A stretch of DNA of 64,000 nucleotides from Gemmatimonadota bacterium (GCA_020161135.1 JAIUOB010000001.1:744001-808000); one strand, 5' to 3'. Positions 34,604 to 43,507 are shown, counted from the first letter of the stretch. Notes: a model not told the origin generated them from the sequence alone. Program-made: numbers and translations.

Positions 34604-34622
34604 CGGCAACTCCGGGTTGCCG
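34604..34622. terminator. Hairpin after methyltransferase gene
   Basis: CGGCAAC-tccgg-GTTGCCG, 12 bases after the stop codon: a 7-bp perfect stem that can extend with G-C pairs on either side. No T-tract follows. Likely transcription end of the Rrf2-methyltransferase unit. Confidence 0.4.
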
Positions 34623-34696
34623 GCGGAGAGATGCCCGCGTGTTCCACGCACACGTCGGTGCGCTGCCCTCCTTCACATGGTCGTCATCGGCGATCG

Positions 34697-36241
34697 TCAC
34701 TGCGGCAGACGCCGCGCCATCTGGATGCGGCCACCCTGGTGAAGCTGCAGTGCCGAGGTGCGCCCGGCGCTGTCGACGAAGCTGATCTGCGCATCTGCCG
34801 CCTCGAAGAAGAATTTCGTGTTCGATTCCGGGTACGCATGGAGGCGACCCTGGTCGCCTAGACGGACGATGAGGCGCGAGCGTGCCGTGTCAGCGCCGAC
34901 GACAAAGTGGAATCCCGGCGCAAGCTCGTATCGCCCGGCGTAGCGGACGAGCAGCGTGTCATCGATTGCCACGCGCGTGCGAACGACACCGACACCCGCC
35001 ATCTGCTCCGTGAGCAGTTGTGCGTTGGCACTGGAGAAGCGCCGCTGCGCGGTATCGGGCCAACCATAGTGCTGTGCCACCGCGAGCGTGATGAGTGCGG
35101 TGAGGGGATGGCCGACATCCGAGTTCGTCATGACGACCACGCCCTTCCCGACGCGTGCGAGCATCTCCATATGCGCCCGGTATCCCTGATTCCCGCCCGA
35201 GTGCGAGAAGAATCCCAGTGAGTCATCGGCGCGCACGACGAATCCGAGGCCCATGCGCTCGCGGTAGGGCGCGAGCATCCGGCGCGTGGTTGCGGTGGTG
35301 AGTACTCGCTCCGATCGCCCCATCCACGACTGCGCGGTCTCGATGGCGAGCGTCGCGAGGTCGGTCGGCGTGGTCCAGAGGCCGGCCGCCGCGAGTTCGG
35401 GATAGATGTTCCATCCGCCGGGCAGCGGAGCGCCCGATGCGAAGTGCCCGCGCGCGGCTCGGGTGGCCAACGCTTCCGGCAGCGTTTGGGCGAACGTGCT
35501 GTTGCGCATGTTCAGCGGGCGAAACACGGACTCGTCAACGATGCGCTCAAACGGACGGCCGAGTCGTTCGACCATCGCCAGCTCGATCATCGTGTAGCCG
35601 AGTCCACTGTACTCGACGGCCTCACCCGGCTTGCGATCGACGACCGCAGCGGTGTTGAGTGCGGGTTCGGCACCCTGCAGGATCTGCAGCGTGCTGGGAA
35701 TGGGCGCGCCGCGCTCGTAGCCGGTGAATCCGCCCGCGCGAATGCCCGCGGTGTGCGACAGGAGGTGGCGGAGCGTGATCGTCGTCCCGGAGTCGGCGCC
35801 GCCCGTCGGGAGTGACCACGAGCGCAGCATCGAGCGTACATCGGCATCCAGGTCGAACGCGCCGGCGTCCGCGTGGTGCAGCAGCGCCAGCGCGGTGACC
35901 GGCTTCGCGATGGAGGCGGCCTGGAACAGCGTGCTCGGCGTGACCGCGGCGCCGCCCGCGCCCGCCGAGAGCGTCCCGTAACCCTTGGCCCAGACGATGC
36001 GATAGTCGTCGATGACGGCAATGCTCACGCCCGGCACGCCCAGCGCATCCATCCACTCCGCCAGCGAGCGCTGGATGGTCGAATCGCCGTTGGTGACGGC
36101 CGGGAGCGCGCTCTCGATGGCGGCGATGCGCGTGTCGGTCGCGCACGCTGCGGAGAGAATCAGTACGGTTCCGACGGCAGCGAGTCGCACGCGGGGTGGC
36201 GGGTCAGGGGAGACGGAATGGGTGCGGGCCGTGTCCGTCAC
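34697..36241 (-). CDS. Serine hydrolase of the beta-lactamase/class C-like family
   Basis: 514 residues from GTG 36241, which opens a lipoprotein-like signal (LAAVGTVLILSAACATD). The catalytic SxxK is SIAK in TLFQAASIAKPVTALALLHH, the second motif is YSG (usually YxN) in AVEYSGLGYTMIELAM, and the third HSG is FSHSGGNQGYRAHMEM. A C-terminal lipocalin-like domain (YAGRYELAPGFHFVVGADTA) follows the enzyme domain. Such proteins are esterases or peptidases acting on D-amino acids or small esters. The YSG change is common in esterase branches. Single gene. Confidence 0.9.
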   Translation of the reverse strand: MTDTARTHSVSPDPPPRVRLAAVGTVLILSAACATDTRIAAIESALPAVTNGDSTIQRSLAEWMDALGVPGVSIAVIDDYRIVWAKGYGTLSAGAGGAAVTPSTLFQAASIAKPVTALALLHHADAGAFDLDADVRSMLRSWSLPTGGADSGTTITLRHLLSHTAGIRAGGFTGYERGAPIPSTLQILQGAEPALNTAAVVDRKPGEAVEYSGLGYTMIELAMVERLGRPFERIVDESVFRPLNMRNSTFAQTLPEALATRAARGHFASGAPLPGGWNIYPELAAAGLWTTPTDLATLAIETAQSWMGRSERVLTTATTRRMLAPYRERMGLGFVVRADDSLGFFSHSGGNQGYRAHMEMLARVGKGVVVMTNSDVGHPLTALITLAVAQHYGWPDTAQRRFSSANAQLLTEQMAGVGVVRTRVAIDDTLLVRYAGRYELAPGFHFVVGADTARSRLIVRLGDQGRLHAYPESNTKFFFEAADAQISFVDSAGRTSALQLHQGGRIQMARRLPQ

Positions 36242-36334
36242 TACGAGACCACCCGGAACAAGTTGCGCGCGCGTTCGCGCGGTCAGCCCACTGCTCGCGC
36301 CGTGCCGCAGAAGCCCGCATGAACGCAAGCGCCG

Positions 36335-36706
36335 CTAGTCCGGCGTGGGGAAGAACAGCTCGTTGCCATCCGGATCGGTGATCCGCAGCGTGTCATAGCC
36401 CCACCACGTCTCGGTCGTCTGCACGGCGCGGTCGACGCACCAGCGGCGGAAGTCGGCGAGCGCCTCGGCGGTGAGCTCGATGAACAGACGGCCGCGGTCA
36501 CGACGCGCCGCGTCCGCGCAGAGGATGATCTCACACTCCCCGTGCGCGACCTGGCAGACCGTCCCGGCGCCGTCGTCGGCATGCCAGGCCATCGTGAAGC
36601 CGAGCACGTCGACGTAGAAGCGCGCCGCGCGGTGCACGTCCGCGACGAAGAAGACCGGGCGTGTGTACCAGCGCGGCTCGGGCCCATCGTTCTGGGGGAG
36701 GTTCAT
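36335..36706 (-). CDS. VOC-family (glyoxalase/bleomycin resistance-like) protein
   Basis: 123 residues forming one complete VOC unit: PVFFVADVHRAARFYVDVLG, FTMAWHADDGAGTVCQVAHG, ELTAEALADFRRWCVD and the closing strand LRITDPDGNELFFPTP. The metal-binding positions are not all obvious, so it may be a binding rather than a catalytic protein. Substrate unknown. Confidence 0.85.
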   Translation of the reverse strand: MNLPQNDGPEPRWYTRPVFFVADVHRAARFYVDVLGFTMAWHADDGAGTVCQVAHGECEIILCADAARRDRGRLFIELTAEALADFRRWCVDRAVQTTETWWGYDTLRITDPDGNELFFPTPD

Positions 36707-36795
36707 GCGTGGTAGTGGGAAATCCCTCGTGCGTCATGGCCCTGCTGATCGAATGCGGAGCGAAGACCTCGGCCGCCACGCGACAGGTATCGCCG

Positions 36796-37008
36796 CTACC
36801 CGCGACCAACAGGTCTTCGCGACTGCGTGAGCAGCGCGAGCGCCTTCGGCCCCATGCCGTGCAGCGCCGCCAGATCCGTCGTGGTCCAGTCCGCGAGTTC
36901 GGTCATGGAGCGGATCCCCGCCTGCGCAAGCGCGCGGAGCGCCGGCCCCGAAAGGCCCGCGGGAAAGGCCGCGGCGTTGGGATGGGTGCGTTCAGGTTTG
37001 GGACGCAT
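36796..37008 (-). CDS. Small helix-hairpin-helix DNA-binding-like protein
   Basis: 70 residues from the ATG at 37006-37008. It carries a helix-hairpin-helix pair: FPAGLSGPALRALAQAGIRS, then MTELADWTTTDLAALHGMGP and KALALLT. This is the arrangement of the RNA polymerase alpha C-terminal domain and related HhH proteins, commonly annotated as a DNA-binding protein. It overlaps the end of the next upstream gene by 17 bases. Confidence 0.75.
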   Translation of the reverse strand: MRPKPERTHPNAAAFPAGLSGPALRALAQAGIRSMTELADWTTTDLAALHGMGPKALALLTQSRRPVGRG

Positions 37009-37570
37009 GTGGGAGCTCGTGATCGCGCGCGAGGCTGCCGCGCAGACCCGGATAGTCTGCCGACGCACGCGCCACCTCATTCATCGCGCCGCCCGTCACG
37101 CGCGCCGCCGACGCTCGTCCGCGACCGATGCGGTTGGCCTGCTTCGCCACCGCGACCAGCACGCTCGTCCCGAGCGCCACCCCCACACTCGGCACCGCGA
37201 CCGCCCACCAGCGCCCACTGTTGGCGAGCCAGCGCAGGGCGCCCGGTCCATCCACCGCGACATCCAGCGTCACCGCACCGAGCGCGAGGGCGCCGAGGCT
37301 CAGGGCGCCCACGGCAATCCCGAAGAGGCCGCGACCCACACGCGTGCGCAGCGTGCCGGCGCATGTCGCGCAGATGTGGACGCCAGTCACCAGGAACTGT
37401 TCCTCGCCCAGCACGAACGCCGTGTCACACCGGCCGCAGCGCCCGTTGGCCACCCGACGAGCGGCACGGAGACGCCAGCGCGTGTACTGTACGGCCGCGA
37501 TCGGCGCGCCAACCACCGTCGTAGCGGCCACGACGAAGAACGGAATGAAGAGAACGCCGGATATGTCCAT
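36992..37570 (-). CDS. Membrane protein with double CxxC zinc ribbon
   Basis: 192 residues from the ATG at 37568-37570, with GAGG upstream. One transmembrane helix (GVLFIPFFVVAATTVVGAPI) is followed by a zinc ribbon (GRCGRCDTAFVLGEEQ, HICATCAG) and two more helices (LFGIAVGALSLGALALGAVT; WWAVAVPSVGVALGTSVLVA). The ribbon is on the short loop between helices 1 and 2. Function unknown; many small membrane proteins of this shape exist. Confidence 0.7.
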   Translation of the reverse strand: MDISGVLFIPFFVVAATTVVGAPIAAVQYTRWRLRAARRVANGRCGRCDTAFVLGEEQFLVTGVHICATCAGTLRTRVGRGLFGIAVGALSLGALALGAVTLDVAVDGPGALRWLANSGRWWAVAVPSVGVALGTSVLVAVAKQANRIGRGRASAARVTGGAMNEVARASADYPGLRGSLARDHELPHASQT

Positions 37571-37607
37571 TCTCACAGCCTCGTGAAGGCAACGTCGGTG
37601 TGCATCG

Positions 37608-37631
37608 CGCTTGACTCTGCAGCGGGCGCTC
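37608..37631. repeat. Half attC-like sequence (decayed)
   Basis: 24 bases identical at 21 positions to the left arm of the attC site at 52581-52604, with TCTGCAGCGGGCGCTC exactly shared. No matching right arm with a GTTRRRY core follows within 150 bases. It lies in the gap between two minus-strand genes. Likely a relic of an integron cassette site. Confidence 0.5.
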
Positions 37632-37658
37632 CACCACGCGTCCGAAGCTGCGCCCAGC

Positions 37659-38129
37659 TCACGGCAAATTCAACCGGGCGCCGGTGAGCGGCTTCGGAGT
37701 TGCCGGCGCAGGAGCCGGCGCACCGTTCGCGTCGAACACCTCGACTGTCTCAGTCGCGGTGAGGGAATCGCCGCGGACTCTGATCTGCATGGAGAGCTCG
37801 AGGCGTCCCGCGTACTGTCGCGTTGTCCGATCGGCCGAGAGCTCCACCCACTTGCCCTCGACGTGGCCGCCGCGATCCGCCCACACCCCCTTACCGTCAC
37901 TGTCGCTGGTGCGCGGATTGCCAGCATCCGGATTCGCCTGATGTATGGTGCCGTCGGCGCTGAACACATAGAGGTGGTACGGAAACGGGGCATTCGGATC
38001 GTGCACCAGCCAGGTACCTACGATCGGGTGGACCGGGCCAACGGCTGCTCGTGCGCGGTCGCACCCGCTGGCGTTCAGGGTGAGTGCGAACAGCATGGGG
38101 AGTATCAGGAACCTGCCAAGTGTGCGCAT
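37659..38129 (-). CDS. Lipoprotein of unknown function
   Basis: 156 residues from the ATG at 38127-38129. The lipoprotein signal ends at ALTLNASGC. The mature part is a single small domain of beta strands (HPIVGTWLVHDPNAPFPYHL, YVFSADGTIHQANPDAGNPR, GKWVELSADRTTRQYAGRLE, TATETVEVFDANG). It looks like small lipocalin-like lipoproteins, with a C-terminal Pro/Ala linker. No ligand-binding residues are obvious. Confidence 0.65.
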   Translation of the reverse strand: MRTLGRFLILPMLFALTLNASGCDRARAAVGPVHPIVGTWLVHDPNAPFPYHLYVFSADGTIHQANPDAGNPRTSDSDGKGVWADRGGHVEGKWVELSADRTTRQYAGRLELSMQIRVRGDSLTATETVEVFDANGAPAPAPATPKPLTGARLNLP

Positions 38130-38167
38130 GGGCGGGCGATGGTGTGGCGCAGCGTCCGCACGCGTCG

Positions 38168-39190
38168 TCACCCGGATGCGCGTCGACTCTGCAGGTACCA
38201 GTCAAGCAACTGCGAGAGTATACGGAGCCAACCATCCTGCCGCACGCCGTTCTCATCCGTGACCGAGAAGCTATGGTCGGCGTTGGCAACGAGAGCGGCT
38301 TCGGGTCGACGCCCAGCGCCCGCGAGCTCCGACACCAGCGCATCGAACGACTCCCGAGCGACCACCCGATCCTGCGCTCCCTGCGCCACGAACACCTTCG
38401 CCGTGGACTGCCGCAGTTCCGCGATCGGCGAGGCACGCAGGAAGGTGGCCCAGCGACGATACGGATGCCCGAGGAACATCCGCTCCGTGGACTCGGGGTC
38501 GGCAAGGATGGAGTCCCATTGCGCGACGACATACGCCTCTCGCTCGCGCGGGCTCGTGGAGACCGACGCGAAGAGATCACCCGAGCGCGCGAGCAGCCGC
38601 AGGTCGAACAGCTGCGATGGTCCGCCGCCGGCGAGCACGCCGACGTGCGAGACGAACGAAAGGCGTCGCGCGACACGCGACGCGACAAGGCCACCCTCGG
38701 AGTGCCCGACCACGAGGAGGCGTTCCGGGTCGACGCCAGGCAGTGCGGAGGCCGCCGACGTCGCCGCGACGACGGCCTCTGCCCAGCGCTCGAGCGTGTG
38801 CTCTCGAAGAAACTCTGCGCGCGGTGGGGCGTCGCCGCGATCGAAGAGGGTGACGCCGGGCTTCTCGACGATCAGGACGCGCGCTCGACTGCGGGCGGCG
38901 TCGACAAGCGTTGCGTGGCCGTTCGCCGGGGCCACGCGCTCGCCGGCCTGCGAGAAGTGCGATGCGTGCCCGGAACCGTGAACGTAGACCACGAGCGGCA
39001 GCGCGACCTGGCTCGTCGACTCCGAGAGATAGAAGGAAACCCGTCGACCGAGTGAGTCAACGACGGCGTACGCGACGTAGGGCTGCCCGCGAATCTTGCC
39101 GACCGTGGCGGCCCGATACGGAGCCTGCGCGCGTATCGAAGTCGCCGGGAGGACGAGCGCAAGCGTCGAGAGCATCAGGGCAATCTTCAT
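38168..39190 (-). CDS. Secreted alpha/beta hydrolase
   Basis: 340 residues with signal peptide KIALMLSTLALVLPATSIRA. The hydrolase fold shows the oxyanion HG in VVYVHGSGHASHF, nucleophile elbow GHSEGG in LLVVGHSEGGLVASRVARR, an acid near GAQDRVVARESFD and His in VANADHSFSVTDENG. It resembles dipeptidyl peptidase or acyl hydrolase relatives. It is followed 38 bases later on the same strand by the lipoprotein gene. Confidence 0.85.
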   Translation of the reverse strand: MKIALMLSTLALVLPATSIRAQAPYRAATVGKIRGQPYVAYAVVDSLGRRVSFYLSESTSQVALPLVVYVHGSGHASHFSQAGERVAPANGHATLVDAARSRARVLIVEKPGVTLFDRGDAPPRAEFLREHTLERWAEAVVAATSAASALPGVDPERLLVVGHSEGGLVASRVARRLSFVSHVGVLAGGGPSQLFDLRLLARSGDLFASVSTSPREREAYVVAQWDSILADPESTERMFLGHPYRRWATFLRASPIAELRQSTAKVFVAQGAQDRVVARESFDALVSELAGAGRRPEAALVANADHSFSVTDENGVRQDGWLRILSQLLDWYLQSRRASG

Positions 39191-39227
39191 GGCCTTGGGA
39201 CAACGGGTTCGCGTCCGAGGGTTGCTG

Positions 39228-39320
39228 GTCCGGCACGCGGGTGCTTCTGCTGCGACACAGGCAACTGCAACTGCCAGTAACGCTGCAGCAAGTCACGGTC
39301 GGCAGCACGCGTCGCTACTT
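39228..39320. repeat. Decayed attC site
   Basis: The left arm holds TGCTTCTGCTGC (39242-39253), also found in attC1 at 49628. The right arm, GTCGGCAGCACGCGTCGCTA (39298-39317), matches attC1/attC2 at 18 of 20 bases. The core boxes have mutated (GCTACTT for GTTATGC, and GGCACGC for GCATAAC), so it is unlikely to recombine. It lies in a 356-base gap (39191-39546) that shows no coding frame. Confidence 0.55.
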
Positions 39321-39546
39321 GGCTCCGGAAGCACCGTTGACGGCGTCCTGCAGACAGCTCGTCCCATCCGTCGAAATTGCCCGGTGAACCTGCAAACCGC
39401 CCGCGGGGCTCAGGCGGTCGAAGCAGACAGGGTACCGATGCCCGGCACGCTGCCGTCGTGCCTTTGTCGAATCACGGAGCGGCCTCGTCGCTTCTGCTGC
39501 CGGCCTCCGTGAAAGTTGACGGCCCACCAATCACAGGAGTGAACGG

Positions 39547-40800
39547 TTGAGGATCGCTGCGATCGCGCTGGCTGCACTCTCGGCCGTCTACGCGGCTCGT
39601 GGAACGGGCGCCGCGCGTGCCGACCGCGTCGCCTTCATCAACGCGCGCGTCCTCGACGACTCGACCTTCGTCGAGCGAGCGCTCGTCGTCGAAGGCGGGC
39701 GTTTCGTGGACGCCGATCCGGCGACCGCGAGCCGCACCGTAGACCTGTCCGGTGCCTTCCTCGTGCCGCCGTTCTGCGAGGCGCACAACCACAACCTGGG
39801 CAGTGCCGACGGCAACCAGGAGGCGATCGATCGATACCTCAGCGAGGGCATCTTCTATGTCGGAGTGCTGTCCAACCTGCCGGCGCTCACTGATCCGATT
39901 CGTCACACCTACAACACCCCCCGCAGCGTCGACGCGATCTTCCTGAACGGCGGCCTGACGGCCACGGGCGGGCACCCCATCCGTCTTCGCGAGTCCCTGC
40001 TGGAACGAGGGCTGTACCCTGGCTTCACGCGTGAGTCGCTGGCAGATCACTCGTACTTCGTCGTCGACTCCGTCACGGACCTGAATCGGAAGTGGCCACA
40101 GATCATCGGCTTCCGGCCAGACGGCATCAAGATCTTCCTGCTGTGGTCCGAGGAGTTCCAGCGACGTCAGCGGGACACGGCCTACTTCGGGCAGAAGGGA
40201 CTCGATCCGACGCTCGTGCCGCAGATCGTCGAACGCGCGCACGGGCAGGGACTGCGCGTCTTCGCGCATGTGGAGAGCGCACACGACTTCCACGTCGCGG
40301 TCGAAGCTGGCGTGGACGTCATCGCGCACCTTCCCGGGAACGACGCGCCGGCTCGCATCGCGGCGGCCGACGCACGCCTGGCCGCCGCACGCGGCGTGCG
40401 TGTGATCACGACGGCCGTGCTCATCGAGCGTCCGGCGCGCAAGCGGGACACGACCAACTATCTCGCGATGCGCGCGGCACAGGTCGAGAACCTCCAGCTC
40501 CTGCGACAGTCCGGCGTCGTGCTCGCGGCGGGAAGCGACGAGACGCGGCAGACCAGCACCGCCGAGATCGACTACCTGCGGGCACTCGGTGTGTTCAACA
40601 ACGCCGCACTGCTCGACGTCTGGGGCGCGGCCTGCGCGAGTACGCTCTTTCCCAAGCGGAAGCTTGGCAAGCTCCGGCCTGGCTACGAAGCCAGCTTCCT
40701 GGCACTCGGCGCAGACCCGCTCGCAGACTTCGCCGCCACCCGCAACATCCGCCTTCGTGTGAAGGACGGTGTGGAGTTGCCCGCAGCGTCGGCTCGGTGA
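39547..40800 (+). CDS. Secreted metal-dependent amidohydrolase, paralogue of the gene at 2536
   Basis: 417 residues from TTG 39547, preceded by AGGAG. Signal peptide IAAIALAALSAVYAARGTG. The metal motifs are CEAHNHN (HxH), a Lys in DGIKIFLLW, His in VFAHVESAHDFHVAVEAG and VIAHLPGN, and Asp in LAAGSDETRQ; the C-terminal FPKRKLGKLRPGYEASFLAL matches the paralogue at 2536-3933. Both belong to one subfamily of exported amidohydrolases of unknown substrate. It is preceded by the decayed attC site. Confidence 0.88.
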   Translation: MRIAAIALAALSAVYAARGTGAARADRVAFINARVLDDSTFVERALVVEGGRFVDADPATASRTVDLSGAFLVPPFCEAHNHNLGSADGNQEAIDRYLSEGIFYVGVLSNLPALTDPIRHTYNTPRSVDAIFLNGGLTATGGHPIRLRESLLERGLYPGFTRESLADHSYFVVDSVTDLNRKWPQIIGFRPDGIKIFLLWSEEFQRRQRDTAYFGQKGLDPTLVPQIVERAHGQGLRVFAHVESAHDFHVAVEAGVDVIAHLPGNDAPARIAAADARLAAARGVRVITTAVLIERPARKRDTTNYLAMRAAQVENLQLLRQSGVVLAAGSDETRQTSTAEIDYLRALGVFNNAALLDVWGAACASTLFPKRKLGKLRPGYEASFLALGADPLADFAATRNIRLRVKDGVELPAASAR

Positions 40801-40890
40801 GCTGGCGGTCGCAGCGTCTCTCGGCCGGCGAGCTTCAAGACAGGTGCGCTCAACAGTCGCACGCGTCGTCGGGCAACGACGCGCCTCAGC

Positions 40891-41295
40891 TCACGCCTGA
40901 TCGACGTGCTGCAGCAGCATCCAGGACGTGCCAAAGCGATCGCGGAGCATCGCAAAGCGGTTGGCGAACGGCGTCTTCGTGATCTTCGCGAAGACATCTC
41001 CGCCTTCGATGAGGACCGCGTACACCCGTTCAGCCTCGGCCTCGCTCTCGAGCGTCAGCGTGAGGTAGGCGCTCCGCATCGGTTCGGCGTGTGGGATATC
41101 AGCGCCCATGACCGTCATCCCCGCGAGGTCCAGGCGCGCGTGCACCAGCTTCTCGCCCCAGTCGGCGGGCAGGTGCGGATTCGGCTGCTGGTTGTGCCGG
41201 AGCAGGCTCGTCACCCGCGCGCCGAGATGCTGCTCGTAGAAGCGAAACGCCTCTTCACACGTGCCACGATAGTTCACGTACACGCCAAGCCGCAT
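40891..41295 (-). CDS. PhnB-like VOC-family protein
   Basis: 134 residues from the ATG at 41293-41295. The PhnB-like pattern is visible: MRLGVYVNYRGTCEEAFRFY, EQHLGARVTSLL, DLAGMTVMGADIPH, YLTLTLESEAEAERVYAVLI, and the closing DRFGTSWMLLQ. PhnB-type VOC proteins are of unclear function. The hydrolase gene upstream on the same strand ends 34 bases before its start. Confidence 0.88.
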   Translation of the reverse strand: MRLGVYVNYRGTCEEAFRFYEQHLGARVTSLLRHNQQPNPHLPADWGEKLVHARLDLAGMTVMGADIPHAEPMRSAYLTLTLESEAEAERVYAVLIEGGDVFAKITKTPFANRFAMLRDRFGTSWMLLQHVDQA

Positions 41296-41329
41296 GCTCT
41301 CTCCAGTCGGTGAAGGGTACTCGGGAACC

Positions 41330-42874
41330 TCACGGGCGCTGCAGCCAGCCCCAGTGCGCCAGCGCATCGTCGATCGCCGTGCGCATGATCGCCTGGCCGG
41401 GGCGATCGTAGAAGCCGAAGAAGTGCGTCGCGTTGGGGGCCGGCACGAACCGCACGTCATTCCCGAGCGCGGCCGACTTCACACGGAACCGCTCAGCGTC
41501 CGTGAAGTCGCAGTACTCATCGTTCGCGGCGTGGATCATGAGCGTGCGCGGTTGACCGGCCGCGATCAGGTCGAGCGGCGAGAAGAGCCGTACCGGAGCG
41601 CGTGCACTCACCCGCTTGCGGAAGTAGCCGTCCTCCTTGGGGCCAGCGGGATCCACGCACACACCACTGGTGATCACCGCCGCAGGATACCGACGCGCGC
41701 TCGGCGCGACGTCCGTGTCGAGCGCGTGTGCGGAATGGCCGCGTGTGCCGAGCCAGAGCGCGAGGCCCGCACCTGACGAGAAGCCGGCAACGCCGATTCG
41801 GTTGGGATCGATGCGGAGCCGGTCCACATTGCGCTGTACGTACTCGAACGCCGCGCGTGCGTCGTCGGCCTGTTCGATCGGGCCGGCGTCGAACCGGCTG
41901 CCGGTGCAGTACTCTACGCTCACGACTACGACGCCGAGCCGCCTGAGTTCACGGACGATGCCCGGTGAGTGACTCCAGTTGCCTGTCGTTCCCGAACCGC
42001 CATGGAACCAGAGCATGGCGGGACGCACGCCGGAGGTGTCGCCGGCGGTCGGGCGCAGGATGTGCAGCTCGAGCGAGATGCCGTCGATGCGTCGGTACGT
42101 GTCGACCGCGTGCCCCGCACGCGCGGCGCGGTGGTCGGCGATCAGTGAATCGACACGCCGGTGTGATGCCGAGTCCGGGCGCAGGGCAACCCACCGGGCA
42201 TAGACCGAGTCGACACCACGCTCGTCGTTCTCGTCGAGGTGCGTCAGGAGCAGGGTCGTGGTGACGCGCCGCTGCGCCGACGCGCTGCGGAACAGGTCCT
42301 GTGCCGCCTCGAACTCCGCGCGCAGCCATTGCGCATCGCCAGTGCGCAGAGCGGGGCGGCGCGCGAGCAGCGTGCGCGCGAGCAGCGTGCGCGCGCGCTC
42401 GTGCACCAGCGCGCCCCGCAACTCAGCGTGCTCCGGTAGCGACCACCAGCGCTCCTCGTCGAGCGGCAACGTACGGAGGAGCGTGTCCAGCGCGACGTCG
42501 GGCGTCACGTCCGCCGCGTCGCTCTCGCGCCAGTGGAAGTACGGCCACGCGACGCGCCCCCACGCGTGCCGCAGCCGGAGGCGCAGCAGCTCCTCCTCGA
42601 ACTGGTTCGCCGTGATGCGGTCGCGGTACCGCGCGAGCGCACTGCGTTCAGACTGGAGCGCGGCGTCCCACGTGCGGCGGAACTCCGCTGGCGTCGTCCG
42701 CCACGTCGCCGCAAAGGCGGGAGTCGCGAGCGCGCTGTTCCGTTCCCGCCATGCCTTGAGAGCCGAGTCGGCAACCGGCGCCTGCGCGGCGACGCGCGTA
42801 CCGGCAGTGAGCAGGATTCCCGCGATGAGGAGCGAGGCTGAGTGACGACCGATGGTCCGTGGATGCGACGTCAT
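41330..42874 (-). CDS. Secreted alpha/beta hydrolase with N-terminal helical domain
   Basis: 514 residues from the ATG at 42872-42874, signal SASLLIAGILLTAGTRVAAQ. An N-terminal helical region (~25-250) of unknown fold, including a short duplicated RTLLARTLLAR, precedes a hydrolase domain of the esterase/lipase type: oxyanion HGG in MLWFHGGSGTTGNW, nucleophile GFSSGAG in VAGFSSGAGLALWL, acid in HAANDEYCD and His in NATHFFGFYD. Probably an exported esterase. It shares a strand with the VOC gene. Confidence 0.82.
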   Translation of the reverse strand: MTSHPRTIGRHSASLLIAGILLTAGTRVAAQAPVADSALKAWRERNSALATPAFAATWRTTPAEFRRTWDAALQSERSALARYRDRITANQFEEELLRLRLRHAWGRVAWPYFHWRESDAADVTPDVALDTLLRTLPLDEERWWSLPEHAELRGALVHERARTLLARTLLARRPALRTGDAQWLRAEFEAAQDLFRSASAQRRVTTTLLLTHLDENDERGVDSVYARWVALRPDSASHRRVDSLIADHRAARAGHAVDTYRRIDGISLELHILRPTAGDTSGVRPAMLWFHGGSGTTGNWSHSPGIVRELRRLGVVVVSVEYCTGSRFDAGPIEQADDARAAFEYVQRNVDRLRIDPNRIGVAGFSSGAGLALWLGTRGHSAHALDTDVAPSARRYPAAVITSGVCVDPAGPKEDGYFRKRVSARAPVRLFSPLDLIAAGQPRTLMIHAANDEYCDFTDAERFRVKSAALGNDVRFVPAPNATHFFGFYDRPGQAIMRTAIDDALAHWGWLQRP

Positions 42875-42956
42875 GTGGTGGACTACCCGCGCTCCCCTCA
42901 CGCGGTTTCAGTGGCTCGGACGCCCCCGACCGTTCGCGCGTCTGCGGCACGCATCG

Positions 42957-43370
42957 CTACGCGGCGGCGCGCGGCAAGATGATCGCGACCACCAAGCCGA
43001 CACCGCCGACGAGAGACGCGATGCCGATGAGGGGAAGGTGTCGAGTGGCGCGCGGGACGGACCACGCGGCGAATCGCTGATGCAGCCGCCAGGGCACCAG
43101 CGCGAGAGCAACCGAGGTCGTGACCAGCACCCAACCAAAGAGGGGCAGGAGGGTGCCGAACGCCAGTCGCGGAGCGCTGATGATCAGGGCACCCCCCACG
43201 CACACCCGCAGCGCCAGCTCGATGAAGTGAAGACGCCGGGTGGTGGCAAAGCCGCCAAGAAATCGCCGCGCGATCTCAGGACGCGTGAGCGCACTGACCC
43301 CCAACGCCAACAGATAGAGCGCCGCGCCGACGATGACGCCGAGCGCGGTCACGGTGATCACTGGCGCCAT
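42957..43370 (-). CDS. Four-helix membrane protein
   Basis: 137 residues with four hydrophobic segments (ITVTALGVIVGAALYLLALG; IELALRVCVGGALIISAPRL; GWVLVTTSVALALVPWRLHQ; LIGIASLVGGVGLVVAIILP). No conserved motif is recognised. The gene is followed downstream by about 80 bases before the hydrolase gene on the same strand. Confidence 0.65.
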   Translation of the reverse strand: MAPVITVTALGVIVGAALYLLALGVSALTRPEIARRFLGGFATTRRLHFIELALRVCVGGALIISAPRLAFGTLLPLFGWVLVTTSVALALVPWRLHQRFAAWSVPRATRHLPLIGIASLVGGVGLVVAIILPRAAA

Positions 43371-43507
43371 CTCTGTCTCTCGAAGTCCGTCGTGGTCGGT
43401 ATGGCGCCCGCGATCGCGTGCCGTGCCTGATCAGAAGTCTCGGGCCGGGGAGGATGTCACGCAACCGCGTGCGCACGCCGCAACCACGAGCTCCGCCGAT
43501 GCCATCC

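Noticed and set aside
34697-36241. Possible beta-lactamase giving antibiotic resistance
   Set aside because: The second motif is YSG instead of YxN, and a C-terminal extra domain is present. The protein fits esterase/peptidase branches of the superfamily better.
39488-39507. GCTTCTGCTGC near the start of the second amidohydrolase gene
   Set aside because: Eleven bases of attC-like arm with no partner arm or core box. Too short to claim beside the better site at 39228-39320.
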